Below are positions 26,139-38,169 of a stretch of 64,000 bases of DNA, in pieces. The number at the start of each line of letters is the position of its first letter. Positions within the stretch are counted from its first letter, which is position 1. Location of the stretch: NCBI RefSeq assembly GCF_040412425.1, contig NC_089788.1:71058720-71122719 (forward strand), in the 5' to 3' direction. The position numbers and the translations under genes are program-made. Origin of the DNA: Macrobrachium rosenbergii. Its lineage: Eukaryota > Arthropoda > Malacostraca > Decapoda > Palaemonidae. Below the pieces are notes generated by a model, which searched no databases, had not been told where the DNA came from, and saw nothing but the letters and a program-made list of their open reading frames with translations.

Positions 26139-26531
26139 GGGAATTGGCTTTTCACCTTACTCTTGAAACTACACATTGAGAGCATAAAATTCATAATTTT
26201 TAGAACTAAAGGTCTTCCAAGGACAGTCAAATCAGTTAATTATTTTTTTTTTACTTCAGCCAAGGACGAAGTAGTGCTATTGAACGAGGTAGCCTCCACA
26301 AGCCACTTAATAATTGGGATTTATGAAAGATAAGGCATTATGCTTTTGGTTTGGAGATCTAAATTGAAGAAAGTAGTACTAAATTAACTAGAAATACGTA
26401 AAAGTTAGTTATTATTGAAAATATATAATTTAGATTAATTATGCACGGAGTGAAATTGCAGATATAGCCAGGCATTTGAAATGAAAATTATGATCTGAAA
26501 ATCACCGGTATTTCATGATGTTTCTTTCCAT

Positions 26532-26905
26532 ATTTTAGTTCTCTGTAAAAGAAAACTACTTTGCCGGCTATGTCCGTCCTCACTTTTTTCTGTCCGCCCT
26601 CAGATCTTAAAAACTACTGAGGCTAGGGGGCTGCAAATTGGTATGTTGACCATCCACCCTCCAATCATCAAACATACCAAATTTCAGTCCTCTAGCCTCA
26701 GTAGTTTTTATTTTATCTAAAGTTAAAGTTAGCCATAATCGTGCATCTGGCAACGATATAGGACAGGCCACCACCTGGCTGTGGTCAAGGTTTCATGGGC
26801 GTGGCTCATACAGCATTATACCGAGACCACCGAAAGATAGATATATTTCCAGTGGCCTTGATTATACGATGTACAGAAAACTCGATGTTTTACTTGTTAA
26901 ATTAA
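26532..26905 (+). mobile_element. Family C multi-hairpin element
   Basis: Central foldback intact. The terminal TGCGCCGAAG hairpin is deleted between ACTCGATG and TTTTACTTG. Confidence 0.75.
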
Positions 26906-27229
26906 TGTAATAGACCTTGTATCCATTCAATCTTACTTTACAAAGGAATTAACATATCGGTAATTATCTAAACTCGTGTTTGAATTACCTTCGGAAGAAC
27001 CGACTTCGGAGGAAAAAATTGTTTGCCTGACTGATCGTCTTCGACATTTCGTGATTGTGTTTACGTTCGTGTAATTCAGCGGTTTGTGGGGGAAGAGCTT
27101 CTAATTTGCTTTTAATTTCTTTAGCTTAATTCTCTTGCAGTCGTCATTCAGGGTGCGGGTTGTCTGTGCATGAAGAATGTTTGCCCTCCTGAAATGGATT
27201 CATGTTCGGATATGTTGTTGATTTTGTAT

Positions 27230-27650
27230 CATTTTTAGTTTTCTGTAAAAGAAAACTATTGTGCCGGCTTTGTCTGTCCGTCCGCACTTTTTTCTGTCCC
27301 CACTTTTTCTTCTATCCGCCCTCAGATCTTAAAAACTACTGAGGCTAGAGGGCTGCAAATTGGTATGTTGATCATCCACCCTCCAATCATCAAACATACC
27401 AAATTGTAGCCCTCTAGCCTCAATAGTTTTCATTTTATTTGAGATTAAAGTTAGCCATAATCATGCGTCTGGCAACGATATAGGCCATGCCACCAACGGG
27501 CCGTGGTTAAAGTTTCATGGGCCGTGGCTCACACAGCATTATACCGCGACAACCGAAAGATACATCTATTTTCGGTGGCCTTGAATATACGATGTTCAGA
27601 GAACACGATTGGGCCGAAGAAACTTCGGCGCATTTTTTTACTTGTTTTAT
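27230..27650 (+). mobile_element. Family C multi-hairpin element, longest copy
   Basis: TTAGTTTTCTGTAAAAGAAA to CGGCGCATTTTTTTACTTGT. A second CACTTTTTCT block is inserted near 27290-27310. Only about 330 bases separate it from the previous copy. Confidence 0.78.
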
Positions 27651-28032
27651 GAGCAACTTATGGCACGACCGGCAGAATAATTCTATTAAAGCAGGAAGTA
27701 TGTGTGAATATACTCCTTCAAAAATGATGACAAGCAACCGGAAAATTATCAATAAAAGGAAGGGGCAATGCTTGACTTCTTTTGAGCTAATGGTGTGGAT
27801 TGTTGGTCGATTTGCTTAGCTTGTCTGTGGTTGCCGATGATATTAGTAAAAGCAGCCTTGAAGGATATTGAAATTTTTCGTATGTTTAGCGAGAAAAAGA
27901 CGTAGTAGTTTTAAGAGCCGTGAGAGGGTGATTGCCTCATGGTTCCCAATAAAGCTATTTGATTTCGTTGTCTGATTCAGCTGTATCAGACTGAGATTCT
28001 GACAGTGAAAGTTTACTCTTTCTTCTGAAAGC

Positions 28033-28096
<64 letters not shown>

Positions 28097-28097
<1 letters not shown>

Positions 28098-28688
28098 GGT
28101 CTTATTAAAAGGATGGCTGTATTATGCGAATTTATCTTATATAGTGTCTTTTTCTATCCTCCTTATGATTCGCTTTTCAGGCTCAGCGATGTTATTCAGT
28201 AACTGGCCGATATTCATGTTGAAAAGGACAGTGCGGAATATTGGAAGTCTTTTATTACAATATTCAATCAGAAATCGTTCGTCTGGGTTCAGGTTCTATT
28301 GCAGGTACCGTCGACATGTTTCGACCAGCTCGTTGGTCATCCTCTGGACGTGGTTGCAGGAGGTCTGAAGAAACGATGTGCCCTATAAATACCAACCCGA
28401 GCACATCGTTTCTTCAGACCTCCTGCAACCACGTCCAGAGGATGACCAACGAGCTGGTCGAAACATGTCGACGGTACCTACAATAGAACCTGAACCCAGA
28501 CGAACGATTTCTGATTGAATATTGTAATAAAAGACTTTCAATATTCCGCACACTGTCCTTTTCCAACATGAATATCGGCCAGTTACTGACTAACATCGCT
28601 GAGCCTGAAAAGCGAATCATAAGGAGGATAGAAAAGACACTATATAAGATAAATTCGCATAATACAGCCATCCTTTTTAATAAGACCT
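28097..28688. repeat. Near-perfect 284-bp inverted repeat, 21-bp loop
   Basis: Left arm 28097-28380, loop 28381-28401, right arm 28402-28688, with very few mismatches. (AAT)n flanks both sides. The right arm reads NTAILFNKTCLKEGLLPS next to the AAT array, which resembles the edge of a Penelope-type or other retroelement ORF; that link is uncertain. Confidence 0.85.
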
Positions 28689-28891
28689 GTTTAAAAGAGG
28701 GTCTACTCCCTTCAAATAATAATAATAATAATAATAATATAATAATAATAATAATAATAATCAGAAGATCAAACTATCCATTTGGTTGAATTAACCAAAA
28801 TCGACTAGTTAGAACTCCCATTAAGCATTTTTTTTTGTAGTCGGTTAGAACTGCCCTTACATCCTCGCACAAAAAAATTAATATTTGAAGA

Positions 28892-28894
<3 letters not shown>

Positions 28895-28965
<71 letters not shown>

Positions 28966-29021
28966 GTTTCTTTTGACATATGTTTGCCCTTCCGCATATG
29001 TTACTTGAATTTTTTCCAGAT

Positions 29022-29099
<78 letters not shown>

Positions 29100-29152
29100 T
29101 ATGTTTGTCCTTCCGCACATGTACGTCTATCTGTTACTTGAATTTTTCCAGA

Positions 29153-29218
<66 letters not shown>

Positions 29219-29366
29219 AAAATGTATCGGACGGAGAAGACAATGGAGGGAGATAAAAATCAAGGAAGTGAGGGAAGAACGGGGAAGAGGAGACGCGAGA
29301 CCAATAACCACCTTAGGCAGCATAAGTAAAGGAGTCAATCAATGGAGATGGGGGTGATATGGCTAC

Positions 29367-29429
<63 letters not shown>

Positions 29430-29533
29430 CTTAATTGGGATAGAGGGATGGAAAAGACACATATAAGAGAAATAACAGGTTCCAACAGAATGAGACATTC
29501 TATAAAGACTTTGAAATATATATAAGATAATTT

Positions 29534-29590
<57 letters not shown>
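28895..29590 (+). repeat. (CT)n compound satellite
   Basis: (CT)n at 28895-28958, 29026-29092, 29157-29215, 29370-29425, 29539-29586. The first three spacers share TATGTTTGTCCTTCCGCA and GTTACTTGAATTTTTCCAGA. Confidence 0.85.
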
Positions 29591-29591
<1 letters not shown>

Positions 29592-29727
29592 CTACATAGG
29601 CACAAATGTGTTGGGTAAAGGGATGACTTTGGACTATTTATTAAGTCTACCAATGCCCAGTTTTCTTGCGTTCACTGAGCTCGTCTCCCTGGATCTACAC
29701 ACAGGAAGTTAAGTAGAAAGATCAACT

Positions 29728-29730
<3 letters not shown>

Positions 29731-29787
<57 letters not shown>

Positions 29788-29880
29788 GGGTGATAGGGAG
29801 AGTTTTGTCCAGGGAATTTGATTAAACTTCAGACAACACCTCGTTAGGCCAATTCGCTTTTTTCCGTCTTCCATCAAACA

Positions 29881-29921
<41 letters not shown>
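29731..29921 (+). repeat. Two (GA)n arrays
   Basis: 29731-29785 and 29883-29921. Confidence 0.9.
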
Positions 29922-29925
<4 letters not shown>

Positions 29926-30235
29926 GAACTCGTTTTACGGCCAAACTTCCTATATATACTTTTGAAAGTTTCTATGGGGGGAAAGAAATGGCCTCGACCT
30001 CAGCAACTCTGGTTTTTTTTTTTTCCTTTCCCGATGCATTCTTTTAATCCAATTTTACTTCTGCATAACTCGATTTGACTGTTGGTTTTTGATCGGGTAC
30101 CAGAAGGCATGAAGAGGAGTCGCCTTTGAGCTGTGGCCGGTTTGACTTTGAAGTTTGCATATGTGTGTGTGTGTGTGTGTGTGTGTGGTGAATCAGCCGT
30201 AAATTCAACAGTACATGACACTAGGGAATAGGTCA

Positions 30236-30500
30236 CCTCATTGGAACTTCAAAAGTTCAAGCGAAGATGCGGTGCATTACTATCCTAATACTATTTTCCT
30301 TGCATTTTGATACATTTTTATCTATTTATTGATTTATTTTTCTTTTTTGATAAGCGAAATCTCATCTTTCTGTATATCCCATTACCTCATCTTACTTCTT
30401 CGTAACGACCCCCACATTCTTTGAAAGCCTGAATTTCAAGTCAGTGGCCCCTGTGGGCTTGTTCCATATGAATAGGGTTCATCTGCTGAATAATAGCAAT
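30236..30500 (+). mobile_element. Family E LINE 3' UTR
   Basis: Shares AAAGTTCAAGCGAAGATG with the 62.4 kb copy, then CATTCTTTGAAAGCCTGAA, GGGCTTGTTCCATATGAAT and CTGAATAATAG. The AAT tail is very short here, so this copy shows the unexpanded end. Confidence 0.65.
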
Positions 30501-31369
30501 AAATATTGATCCGATTTCCTTTGGCATCATTCCTCTTTCGTTGTCAGAATATTGAATATAATGAGGCAGCTATGGTAGGCAGAGACACACTGAATTGTAT
30601 AATGCAACGGCATCCTTTTAACGAATTAAATCGCTGCTTTGTTGATTATCCCTGATTCAGAATCGGTGTTTTGATCTGAACCAGAACGCTAAAATTAGTA
30701 ATCTGTTCTCGGTAAAGCTAAATATGTCTCGCTTTACCGGAAGCTTAGAGCAAAGGAGACAACGTAAAATGACAATGTAATTGACGTCTTGGAATATAAC
30801 GGGATCATATCTAAAATTTTGCTGGATGTGGTAATCATTTCAAGGTGTAATATGATGGAGCGATGTAATTGAATTTTCTCGCGATATCCGTTTTCCCTTT
30901 GTGGCCCATATCAGGCATATCAGCATAATTTGATTCGCTGATGATTTTATTAAGCCAAAAGCAGTCGCACTACTTTTTTTTTTAACCGGACATTAAAGAA
31001 ATAAGCTGATTTGCATGGGAAATCTGAAATTAATCTAGCTATTCAATTAAGTTTAAACGTTGATCGCCCTGTGATTTGCTAGATTGATTTACATATGAGG
31101 TAATGAGATTCCAATTTATGTAATTAGCCTAATTTCCAACCCCCCCTTTTTTATGGCATTGACTGGGCTACAGGGCCACATTCAGCGAACGATGTCGAAG
31201 CCAGAATGTTTAGTCATTTTTTTCTTTTGTACTTTTTTATTGGCAGTTGACCGAATGGCTTGGTTTTACTATTTATTGATTCAACAAACCCTGTTATTGG
31301 TGCCGCTCCGAGTTTTCGCTAGATTTTCTCATGTATGGAAAGTTGAGTTATGAATTAATGACTATAAAA
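30501..31369. other. Unassigned unique sequence
   Basis: Low-repeat stretch, no defensible exon. It might be intron 10 or intergenic DNA, depending on where the arylsulfatase 3' exon lies. Confidence 0.4.
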
Positions 31370-31770
31370 TTTAGGCTGTCAGGCCAAGCACTGGGACACT
31401 TTCCAGTCATTCAGATCCAGGAAATAAAGGAGATAAAGTACAAGGATCTAAAGATGGAGCTGAAAGAAAACTCCATAGTTGCAATAAGAGGTAATAGAGA
31501 GGTTGGACTTTCAGCTCATTCAGCGCTGAAGACTGAAAAGATTGGTTGGAGCGGTTGGACAGCAAGATGAAGAGACCCAGAAAATAAAGATTAAGTACAA
31601 GGATCAAAAGGTGGAGCTGGGAGAAAACCCCACGGTTACACCTAGCAGCAATAGTTAATGTGGTTTGACAGCAAGGTTGAGGGACGGAAGCAGGAATCGA
31701 AGTAAAAGTCAAAAGGTTAATAAAAGGTGGATGCAGCTAAGGGCCGAAGGGACACCCCAGGCCCTTTGTC
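31370..31770 (-). mobile_element. Diverged family B relative with internal duplication
   Basis: On the minus strand it starts near CCCTTCGGCCCTTAGCTGCA and ends CCCAGTGCTTGGCCTGACAG. The central block (GGGGTTTTCTCCCAGCTCC, then TTGATCCTTGTACTTAATC) occurs twice. It seems a subfamily with a duplicated middle. Confidence 0.55.
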
Positions 31771-32096
31771 ACTTGACAAAGAATCCCTTAGCGAATGAAA
31801 ATCACTGAGCATACGCCGACACTTTCGTCACCATTTTCTGGGTTTGACGTTCCTTTGGTAAATTATATTATCTTGCGTTTTCTGGTGGACGTTTAGACAT
31901 TTTGGGTCTCGATTTGATATTGAGCTTGAGACGGAAGTTAGATTTTGACTTTGAATTGGGAGCATATAAAGAAATGTCATTATTGTCATTTGTGGATAAT
32001 ATAGTTTGACAGATCCACGAGTGGGATTTTTTTTTTTGCCAAAATATATTAAATGGAAAAATTCGTGCACAAAAGCACACGTAAGAAAGCGTGTGT

Positions 32097-32100
<4 letters not shown>

Positions 32101-32154
<54 letters not shown>
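32101..32154 (+). repeat. (GA)n
   Basis: About 27 units. Confidence 0.9.
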
Positions 32155-32157
<3 letters not shown>

Positions 32158-32309
32158 AAAACAGCCTTTTTTTTTTTTTTGCCAAAGCTGTCCAGAAAGT
32201 CTCTCAATTATTCATTTCCCCCCAAAAAACGATCACTCATCTCATGATAGGTTGTTTTGACTGATCTACGAACTCATCGCTTCCCTTAAGATAAATCACG
32301 CTCCCGGAA

Positions 32310-32690
32310 TACACTGGGAATAGGCTCCAATTCAGGATACATGCAAGAAATAGGCTCCAACTCAGGATACATACAGGAAATAGGCTCCAGTTCAGAATAC
32401 GTACAGGAAATAGGCTCCAATTCAGGATACATGCAAGAAATAGTCTCCAATTCAGGATACATACAGGAAATAGGCTCCAATTCAGGATACGTACAGGAAA
32501 TAGGCTCCAATTCAGGATACGTACAGGAAATAGGCTCCAATTCAGGATACGTACAGGAAATAGGCTCCAATTCAGAATACGTACAGGAAATAGGCTCCAA
32601 TTCAGAATACGTACAGGAAATAGGCTCCAATTCAGGATACGTACAGGAAATAGGCTTCAATTCAGAATACGTACAGGACTACAAATGGGA
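32310..32690 (+). repeat. 30-bp satellite, about 12 units
   Basis: Unit AGGAAATAGGCTCCAATTCA, GGATACGTAC. Frames stay open on both strands because 30 is a multiple of three. Confidence 0.92.
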
Positions 32691-33041
32691 TGGTCGGTAC
32701 ATAGGATGCAGTGAACGCCCCCGACGCCCATAATCCTTCTTTAAGCTCTTTGGAAAGAAATAAGTCGAAGAGGCTTTTCGCTGGTTGTTCATTAAGTTTG
32801 GATTAACCTGCAGGCAGGGGGATATGAAGTCCGATTGGAGGTCTGTAATCTACTTACGTCGGGTTAGGTGGTGGATGGGGTACCCCCATAAATTTTAGGG
32901 TGGTGGAAAGGTGGTGGACCCTTGTATTATTAGAAAAGAGGGCTTGTGTATTGTATAAAGCTGTGAGAAGGATTTCCTGCATTAATGATTTTATTGAGGA
33001 CTTCGTTAATTTCAGGTGTCAGAATTAGGCTACAATAATAA

Positions 33042-33110
33042 AACAAGTAAAAAATGCGCCGAAGTCTCTTCGGCGCAATCATATTTTCTGCATTCAGTGG
33101 AAAGTGACAG
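33042..33110 (-). mobile_element. Family C terminal fragment
   Basis: AACAAGTAAAAAATGCGCCG with the hairpin GCGCCGAAGTCTCTTCGGCGC, then ATTTTCTG. Only the 3' end of the element is present. Confidence 0.6.
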
Positions 33111-33298
33111 TAGCAAAATCATCACACATTTCTCAGTATAAGGATTCGGTAACTTCAGAAATAGTAACTACTGTAGAACATTAATACTTTTATAATTATG
33201 TCAACTTACCATTCCAATTAAACACATGAAGTTCGGTGTTATTTATGCATGGGTTTAAAAGCACGCAATCAATATCTTCATTATAAAAAAGTAGGTAA

Positions 33299-33576
33299 AG
33301 TTAAGTACACCTTAGTTTTACCAGACCACTGAGCTGATTAACAGCTCTCCTAGGGCTGGCCCGAAGGATCAGACTTACTTTACGTGGCTAAGAACCAATT
33401 GGTTACTTAGCAACGGGACCTGCAGCTTATTCTGGAATCAGAACCACATTATAGTGAGAAATGAATTTCTATCCCCAGAAATAAATTCCTCTAATTCTTC
33501 ATTGGCCGGCCGGGGACTCGAACTCGAGCCTAGCGAGTGCTAGCCCACAACTCTACCGACTCTCCCTACGAGGAAC
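33299..33576 (-). mobile_element. SINE family A, copy with best tRNA head
   Basis: The minus-strand head reads GGGAGAGTCGGTAGAGTTGT (box A-like) and CGAGTTCGAGTCCCCGGC (box B-like), about 40 bases apart, as expected for a tRNA-derived pol III promoter. The flanks AAAAAAGTAGGTA and AAGAAAAGTTGGTA may be a decayed duplication. Confidence 0.8.
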
Positions 33577-34468
33577 TAAGAAAAGTTGGTAGTACAAAAT
33601 GATTTACGCAAGGAAATAATTAACATTACACGTAAATGATTAAATATAAGAAGCACCTTATTTTGAAAACGTACAAGGGCCCGCCAGAGAGGGAATCATC
33701 CCTGCGGAGGGCTGTACATAAAACCAAACGAATTGAAACAAAGTGAAATGTTTAAATAGCCATGACGAACAAACAAAAGAGCATTCTGAGCACTTAAGCC
33801 TCTTACCTGACTCAAAATCATTTGAAACAGCCTTCCGCCTAAGTAGTAGTAGCAGTGATACCATAAATGCGAAGTACACATTAATGATTCACCGAAATTA
33901 TATTCCTCCAACCTCCGTGATTGGAAATCCTTTTTTTTTCCCCGATATATTCTTATTTCATTAAAAATGTAAACGGCGAGGAAGGCCTTTTGATACACGT
34001 GGCCTTTGATGTTACGGAAGTAGATGGAAATTGAATTTTTTTTGGAGGGGCGTCTACTCCGGTCCAATAAATTTTTGATGAGTCGCTTTGGCCGGAAAAA
34101 CCGCCGTTTTGTGCCGGTCGTAATGAATCGTCGAATTCGGTTATATTATAACCCCCCCCCCTCCCTAAATGGTCCAAGGTTTTGCGTGTGGCGAGTGCTG
34201 CGTACAACACTTTGTTTTTCTTTTTTGTTAGTTTTAAGGAGGGGTATTCACTTCTCTCGTAATTTGTCTTAGTTGTAAGGAAGAGAATTTTGCTCTCTAA
34301 ATATACGTGCTTGTTTAGGAGAATTCGTATAATTTTCTATCTTAATTTCGAAGTTTCCGAAAAAAAATTTGAATACAATGCATAGGCCAAGAGACTGGTA
34401 ACCCAAGGACCATTACCGGTACATTATTCTTAATTGCAAGGAGAATTCCTTCTCTTCATAAAAGTCCT

Positions 34469-34778
34469 CCCCGTAGGGGTGTAGTGCCGTCAGTGAACCT
34501 CATGCGGTGCATTGTAGGCATTACTTAATGTTCTTTGCAGCGTCCCTTCGGCCCCTAGCTGCAACCCCTTTCGTTCCTTTTACTGTACCTCAGTTCATAT
34601 TCTCTTTCTTCCATCTTACTTTCCACCCTCTCCTAACAAATGATTCATAGTGCAACTGCGAGGTTTTCCTCCTGTTACACCTTTCTAACCTTTTACTGTC
34701 AGTTTCCATTTCAGCACTGAATGACCTCATAGGTCCCAGTGCTTGGCCTTTGGCCTAAATCCTATATTCAGCTCAACT
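34469..34778 (+). mobile_element. Retroposon family B with 12-bp duplication
   Basis: Flanks CATAAAAGTCCT (34457-34468) and CATAAACGTCCT (34779-34790) differ by one base. Full unit of 310 bases. It ends about 115 bases before the left TIR of the 2.8 kb element. Confidence 0.82.
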
Positions 34779-34893
34779 CATAAACGTCCTTTTATAGGAG
34801 AATTTGTTCAGGTTTCTGTTTATTTCATAGTTTTTTTTTTTTTTTACAAAGTGCAGAGGCCAAAGGGACGGGCAATCCAGTACCCCTTACTAG

Positions 34894-35045
34894 TAGTCCA
34901 AGCGATAGGTGAAAAAATTGCTCAGATGGTGATACAAGCATGAAACTTGGCATAAATGTCCACCACACCACACTTAACATTTTCAGGGGTGGAGCCCTCG
35001 TGAACTGTATTTTGCCTAGCAACGGTTGCTAGGCAACATTTTATG
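34894..35045. repeat. Left terminal inverted repeat
   Basis: Pairs with 37535-37689. It contains a 21-base palindrome at 35014-35034 (10-base arms, one central base). An overlapping inverted motif GTTGCTAGGCAAC (35025-35037) resembles an RFX X-box; resemblance only. Confidence 0.8.
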
Positions 35046-35140
35046 CTTGACAGCCAGCAACCCCGGACGATAATATCCACTAATAGCACATGCAATATCA
35101 TTTTATTAAAAACAATATCAAATATTTGAATGTCTACAAC

Positions 35141-37065
35141 ATGAGCATTGACCAGGGCCATGAACAAAACAATGGCTTGATGAAGGAAGAAGGAGGGATC
35201 ATTGGCTTGACACAGGATCCAGATGCCCTTTTACGCTGGGCAGTAGCAGGGCCAGAACTCATCTGCATCATTTCTGAATTTGAGTCTTCCATGGTTGGGA
35301 AAACAGAATGTGCTGGCCAGAGAAACCACCATGAGCAAACAGATGCCACACAAAAGCACTTCGCTAGAGAGGTGAACGCACTAGCAAGTGCAATTGATGG
35401 CATGGGCAGCCCTTTTGAGGAAGAAAGCCAGGATCTTCTGCGACTGCATTCAAAGGACATCATGGACCAGCAGTCAGTTGAGTGCCTCTATAGTATACAG
35501 CTGAAAGGCCAAGAGCAGTATAAAATGTTTGTAGACGAGCGCCTTAGGACAAACACCAAGCCAATAACAGCCACCATCACCAGGAACAAGGTAGAATTGT
35601 TTAATGAACAAACACAAAGGTTTAAGAAAGGTGATGCAAAGTCCAGTCTGTTGAGAAATGAATCCTCTCTGTTCGCAAGGCTGTATGTTGCATGCCAGAC
35701 AAGAGATGGTGATTTAGACAATTTCTTCAGCCATGAAAACCATCCGTTTCCACCATCTCTCTCTTCCTATGGGCAATTACGACTGGGGAAAAATCGGATC
35801 TCATGGGTTGCCTAGAACAGCATGCAGCATCTACATGTGGTACAAGGCCAGACACAGAAGTGACGATCATGGATGGTGCTGTTCTTGTCAACATTCTTAG
35901 ACCTGGTGGATGCAGAACATTTGGTGACTATGCTGCAAACGTGTTTGTTCCGCATATCAAGAGGGAGCAAAACCAGACTCAACGTGTAGATATTGTCTGG
36001 GATCAGTATGTGGATAACAGTCTGAAGGCACAGACCAGAGAAACACGTGTAAGGGGGCCTAGTCAACGGAGACGTGTGCAGGTATCCAGCCCCATACCAA
36101 AGAACTGGCAGCAATTCCTTCGTGTTAACAACAACAAAATCGAGCTGTTCAAACTACTAAATGAAGAACTGTTGACACGTACTTCGGCAGAGCAGCCTCT
36201 TATTCTTACTGATGGTGCTGATGTACTTTTGTGTACCGATTCGAGACATCACTAACATTGCTCCATGTAATCATGAGGAAGCGGATTCCAGAATGATGGT
36301 CCATGTGGCTGATGCTTGTAAGCAGGGCTTCCGCAAGATTCTTGTTCGAACTGTTGATACTGATGTTGTTGTGTTAGCAGTAGCAACTGTGCAGCATGTA
36401 GGTGCTATTGAACTCTGGATTGCCTTCGGCTGTGGCAAGGAATTCCGCTACATTCCAGTTCATGAGATATCTGCTTCACTTGGGCCCCAAAAGTCATTAG
36501 CACTCCCTGTGTTCCATGCCTTCACTGGCTGTGATACAGTGTCAGTTTGCCCAAGTCGGAAAGAAGACCGCCTGGAAGGTATGGGAAACACATGATGAAT
36601 TCACTGGTGCCTTCTATGAGGTGCATGATGCACCAGAACAAATAACTGAAGAGACATACACTTCACTAGAGTACTTCACCATTCTTCTATATGACAGAAC
36701 AGCGACATGTACTTCGGTCAATGAAGCCAGAAAGCTTCTGTTCACACGTAAAGGGCGTGAGATGTCAGTCCTTCCTCCTTCTAAAGCTGCTCTACAACAA
36801 CATATCAGGAGGGCAGTATTGCAGGGTGGACACCATTGGGGCATGCTGCAATTCCCCATCGCCAGTTGCCTTCCCCTGCTGAATGGGGTGGACCTGTCCA
36901 GAGCATTGGAGACCGCTGTGGACAAATCTACCTGAAGCAAGTGCATCGTGTCCAGAGCTAATCCAATGTAGATGTAGGAGCAGATGCACAGACTGCAAGT
37001 GTGTAAGGGCACACCTTAAGTGTACAGTTTACTGCACATGCCACACAGATTGTGACAATGTATGA
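35141..37065 (+). pseudogene. Element ORF, FEN1/XPG-like nuclease candidate, at least four frameshifts
   Basis: The reading frame is broken near 35780-35800, 36225-36245, 36536-36545 and 36880-36925, but codon content continues across each break. In order it has an extension of about 220 residues, MDGAVLVN (Asp codon 35872), VDIVWDQYVDNSLK (Asp 36001), CNHEEADSRM (36269-36298), TVDTDVVVLA (Asp codons 36356 and 36362), FTGCDT (Asp 36533), GKKTAW (36558-36575) and a Cys-rich tail (36949-37056). This order parallels FEN1: IDAS, FDG..K, EAEA, EDMD, GSDY and the GIGPKRA helical motif. From memory, related multi-copy proteins are predicted in many invertebrates without a name. What I see is the motif order; the fold assignment is inference. 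This copy is almost certainly inactive. Confidence 0.7.
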
Positions 37066-37534
37066 AATGTGAGTAGCTAGTTGATACTGTGTTTGTGTTG
37101 CCTAGTAACATACGTGTTTGAATATATATCTCCATTCTATTCTTCGTTTAATTCTGATCACTGTATGAATCACAGTAATTTCAAGCACATACTTATTGTT
37201 TAGCTATTATAGTGTAATAAATACTTCTAATAGTCTACATAGATTATCAAGCCAATAGACTGCTAGATAGATTAATCATATTCCCTTCCTGTATAATTTT
37301 AACCTGCTGCAAGTAGGAATGTCTTTTGAATGTTGGATAAAGATGTAAGCGGACTGCTACTATGGTCGGTGAGTTGCCTAGCAAAAAATAAATGTTGTTG
37401 TTACTTACTGCTGATGCCTGTAACATTTTACTACTGATATAAATATTATAAATATGTCTAACAAAAGGTGTTGGTGGTTTATATAAAAATTTTCTTCCTG
37501 AATCGGCATATGCTGCCCATTGGTAGGTGGTTCG

Positions 37535-37689
37535 TGTTCCCTAGCAACCGTTGCTAAGAAACATGTGATATACAAGGGCTCCACCCCTGTAAATATTGAG
37601 TATGGACTGAAGTATCATTATGCCAAATTTCATGCTTGTATCACTAACTGAGCAATTCTAGCTCTATTTTGCACCAGTCGCCTGGACTA
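37535..37689. repeat. Right terminal inverted repeat
   Basis: Reverse complement of the left repeat with scattered substitutions. It keeps the outer TGGACTA end, the GGGCTCCACCCCTG block and the CTAGCAACCGTTGCTAAG palindrome. Confidence 0.8.
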
Positions 37690-37779
37690 TAGCACAGTCC
37701 TCAAGGAAACGAGAAGAGAAAGGAAACATGTAAAATGGGTAGAAGCATTTCAACCAGAACAAGGAAATCCAGAAGTACC

Positions 37780-37965
37780 AATAATTTTACAACTTTTATT
37801 TCTGTAAGTCTCATTTGCAGCCTCATTAGTCGCCCCAATTCTTTCCTCGGTGATTAGCAAATTTTGTAGAATATCGGTATTCACGTAAGTAAAAGCAGTG
37901 TTCAGATAACTGGAGCAGTTTTGTAGAATATCGGTTTTCACGTGAGTAAAAGCAGTGTTCTTGGG
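37780..37965 (+). repeat. Two-copy repeat next to the TIR element
   Basis: TTTTGTAGAATATCGGTWTT with CACGTRAGTAAAAGCAGTGT occurs twice about 57 bases apart. Confidence 0.6.
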
Positions 37966-38169
37966 TCACCCGTTAAACTTGGCACCAACCAGGGCTCCAG
38001 GCACCCCCAAAATACTTCGGGTTGCTGCTAGGGTCGTTTGGTGGTAAGTCTGCAGGGACCAGCCGAAGAAGTTCGCTCAGAAGGTCCGCCATCATATCTT
38101 CGACGATGTCATAATGCAACTCTGCGATGTTGCTTCTCTCCTCGGGGTCATCTGTTTAAAAATGTTCAT

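Larger units (their letters stand above)
34894..37689 (+). mobile_element. 2.8 kb TIR element with FEN1/PIN-like frameshifted ORF
   Basis: Inverted terminal repeats of about 150 bases (34894-35045 and 37535-37689) match with modest divergence. Shared blocks, outside inward: TAGTCCARGCG, AATTGCTCAG, TGATACAAGCATGAAA, CAGGGGTGGAGCCCT and TAGCAACSGTTGCTA. Both ends are flanked by TAG (34891-34893 and 37690-37692), a possible 3-bp duplication. The interior holds one long degraded coding region and an AT-rich 3' part. The architecture is that of a DNA transposon, but the ORF shows no DDE/DDD pattern that I recognise. The superfamily is unassigned. Confidence 0.8.

Noticed and set aside
31868..32080. 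Candidate missing C-terminal arylsulfatase exon (minus strand, after an AG at about 31907)
   Set aside because: The phase could fit, but the translation lacks the D-P-x-E block and soon becomes basic, low-similarity sequence.
32286..32733. Repetitive ORFs on both strands as structural proteins
   Set aside because: Pure 30-bp satellite translation; frames open on both strands, no signal or splice context.
35090..36935. Endogenous viral element
   Set aside because: No viral polymerase, capsid or protease motif; inverted termini and host-wide multi-copy character point to a transposon.
34894..37689. Ordinary DDE transposase (Tc1/mariner, PIF/Harbinger, hAT)
   Set aside because: I could not place a D-D-E/D triad with family context; the motif order fits FEN1-like nucleases better, and the possible TAG flank matches no class firmly.
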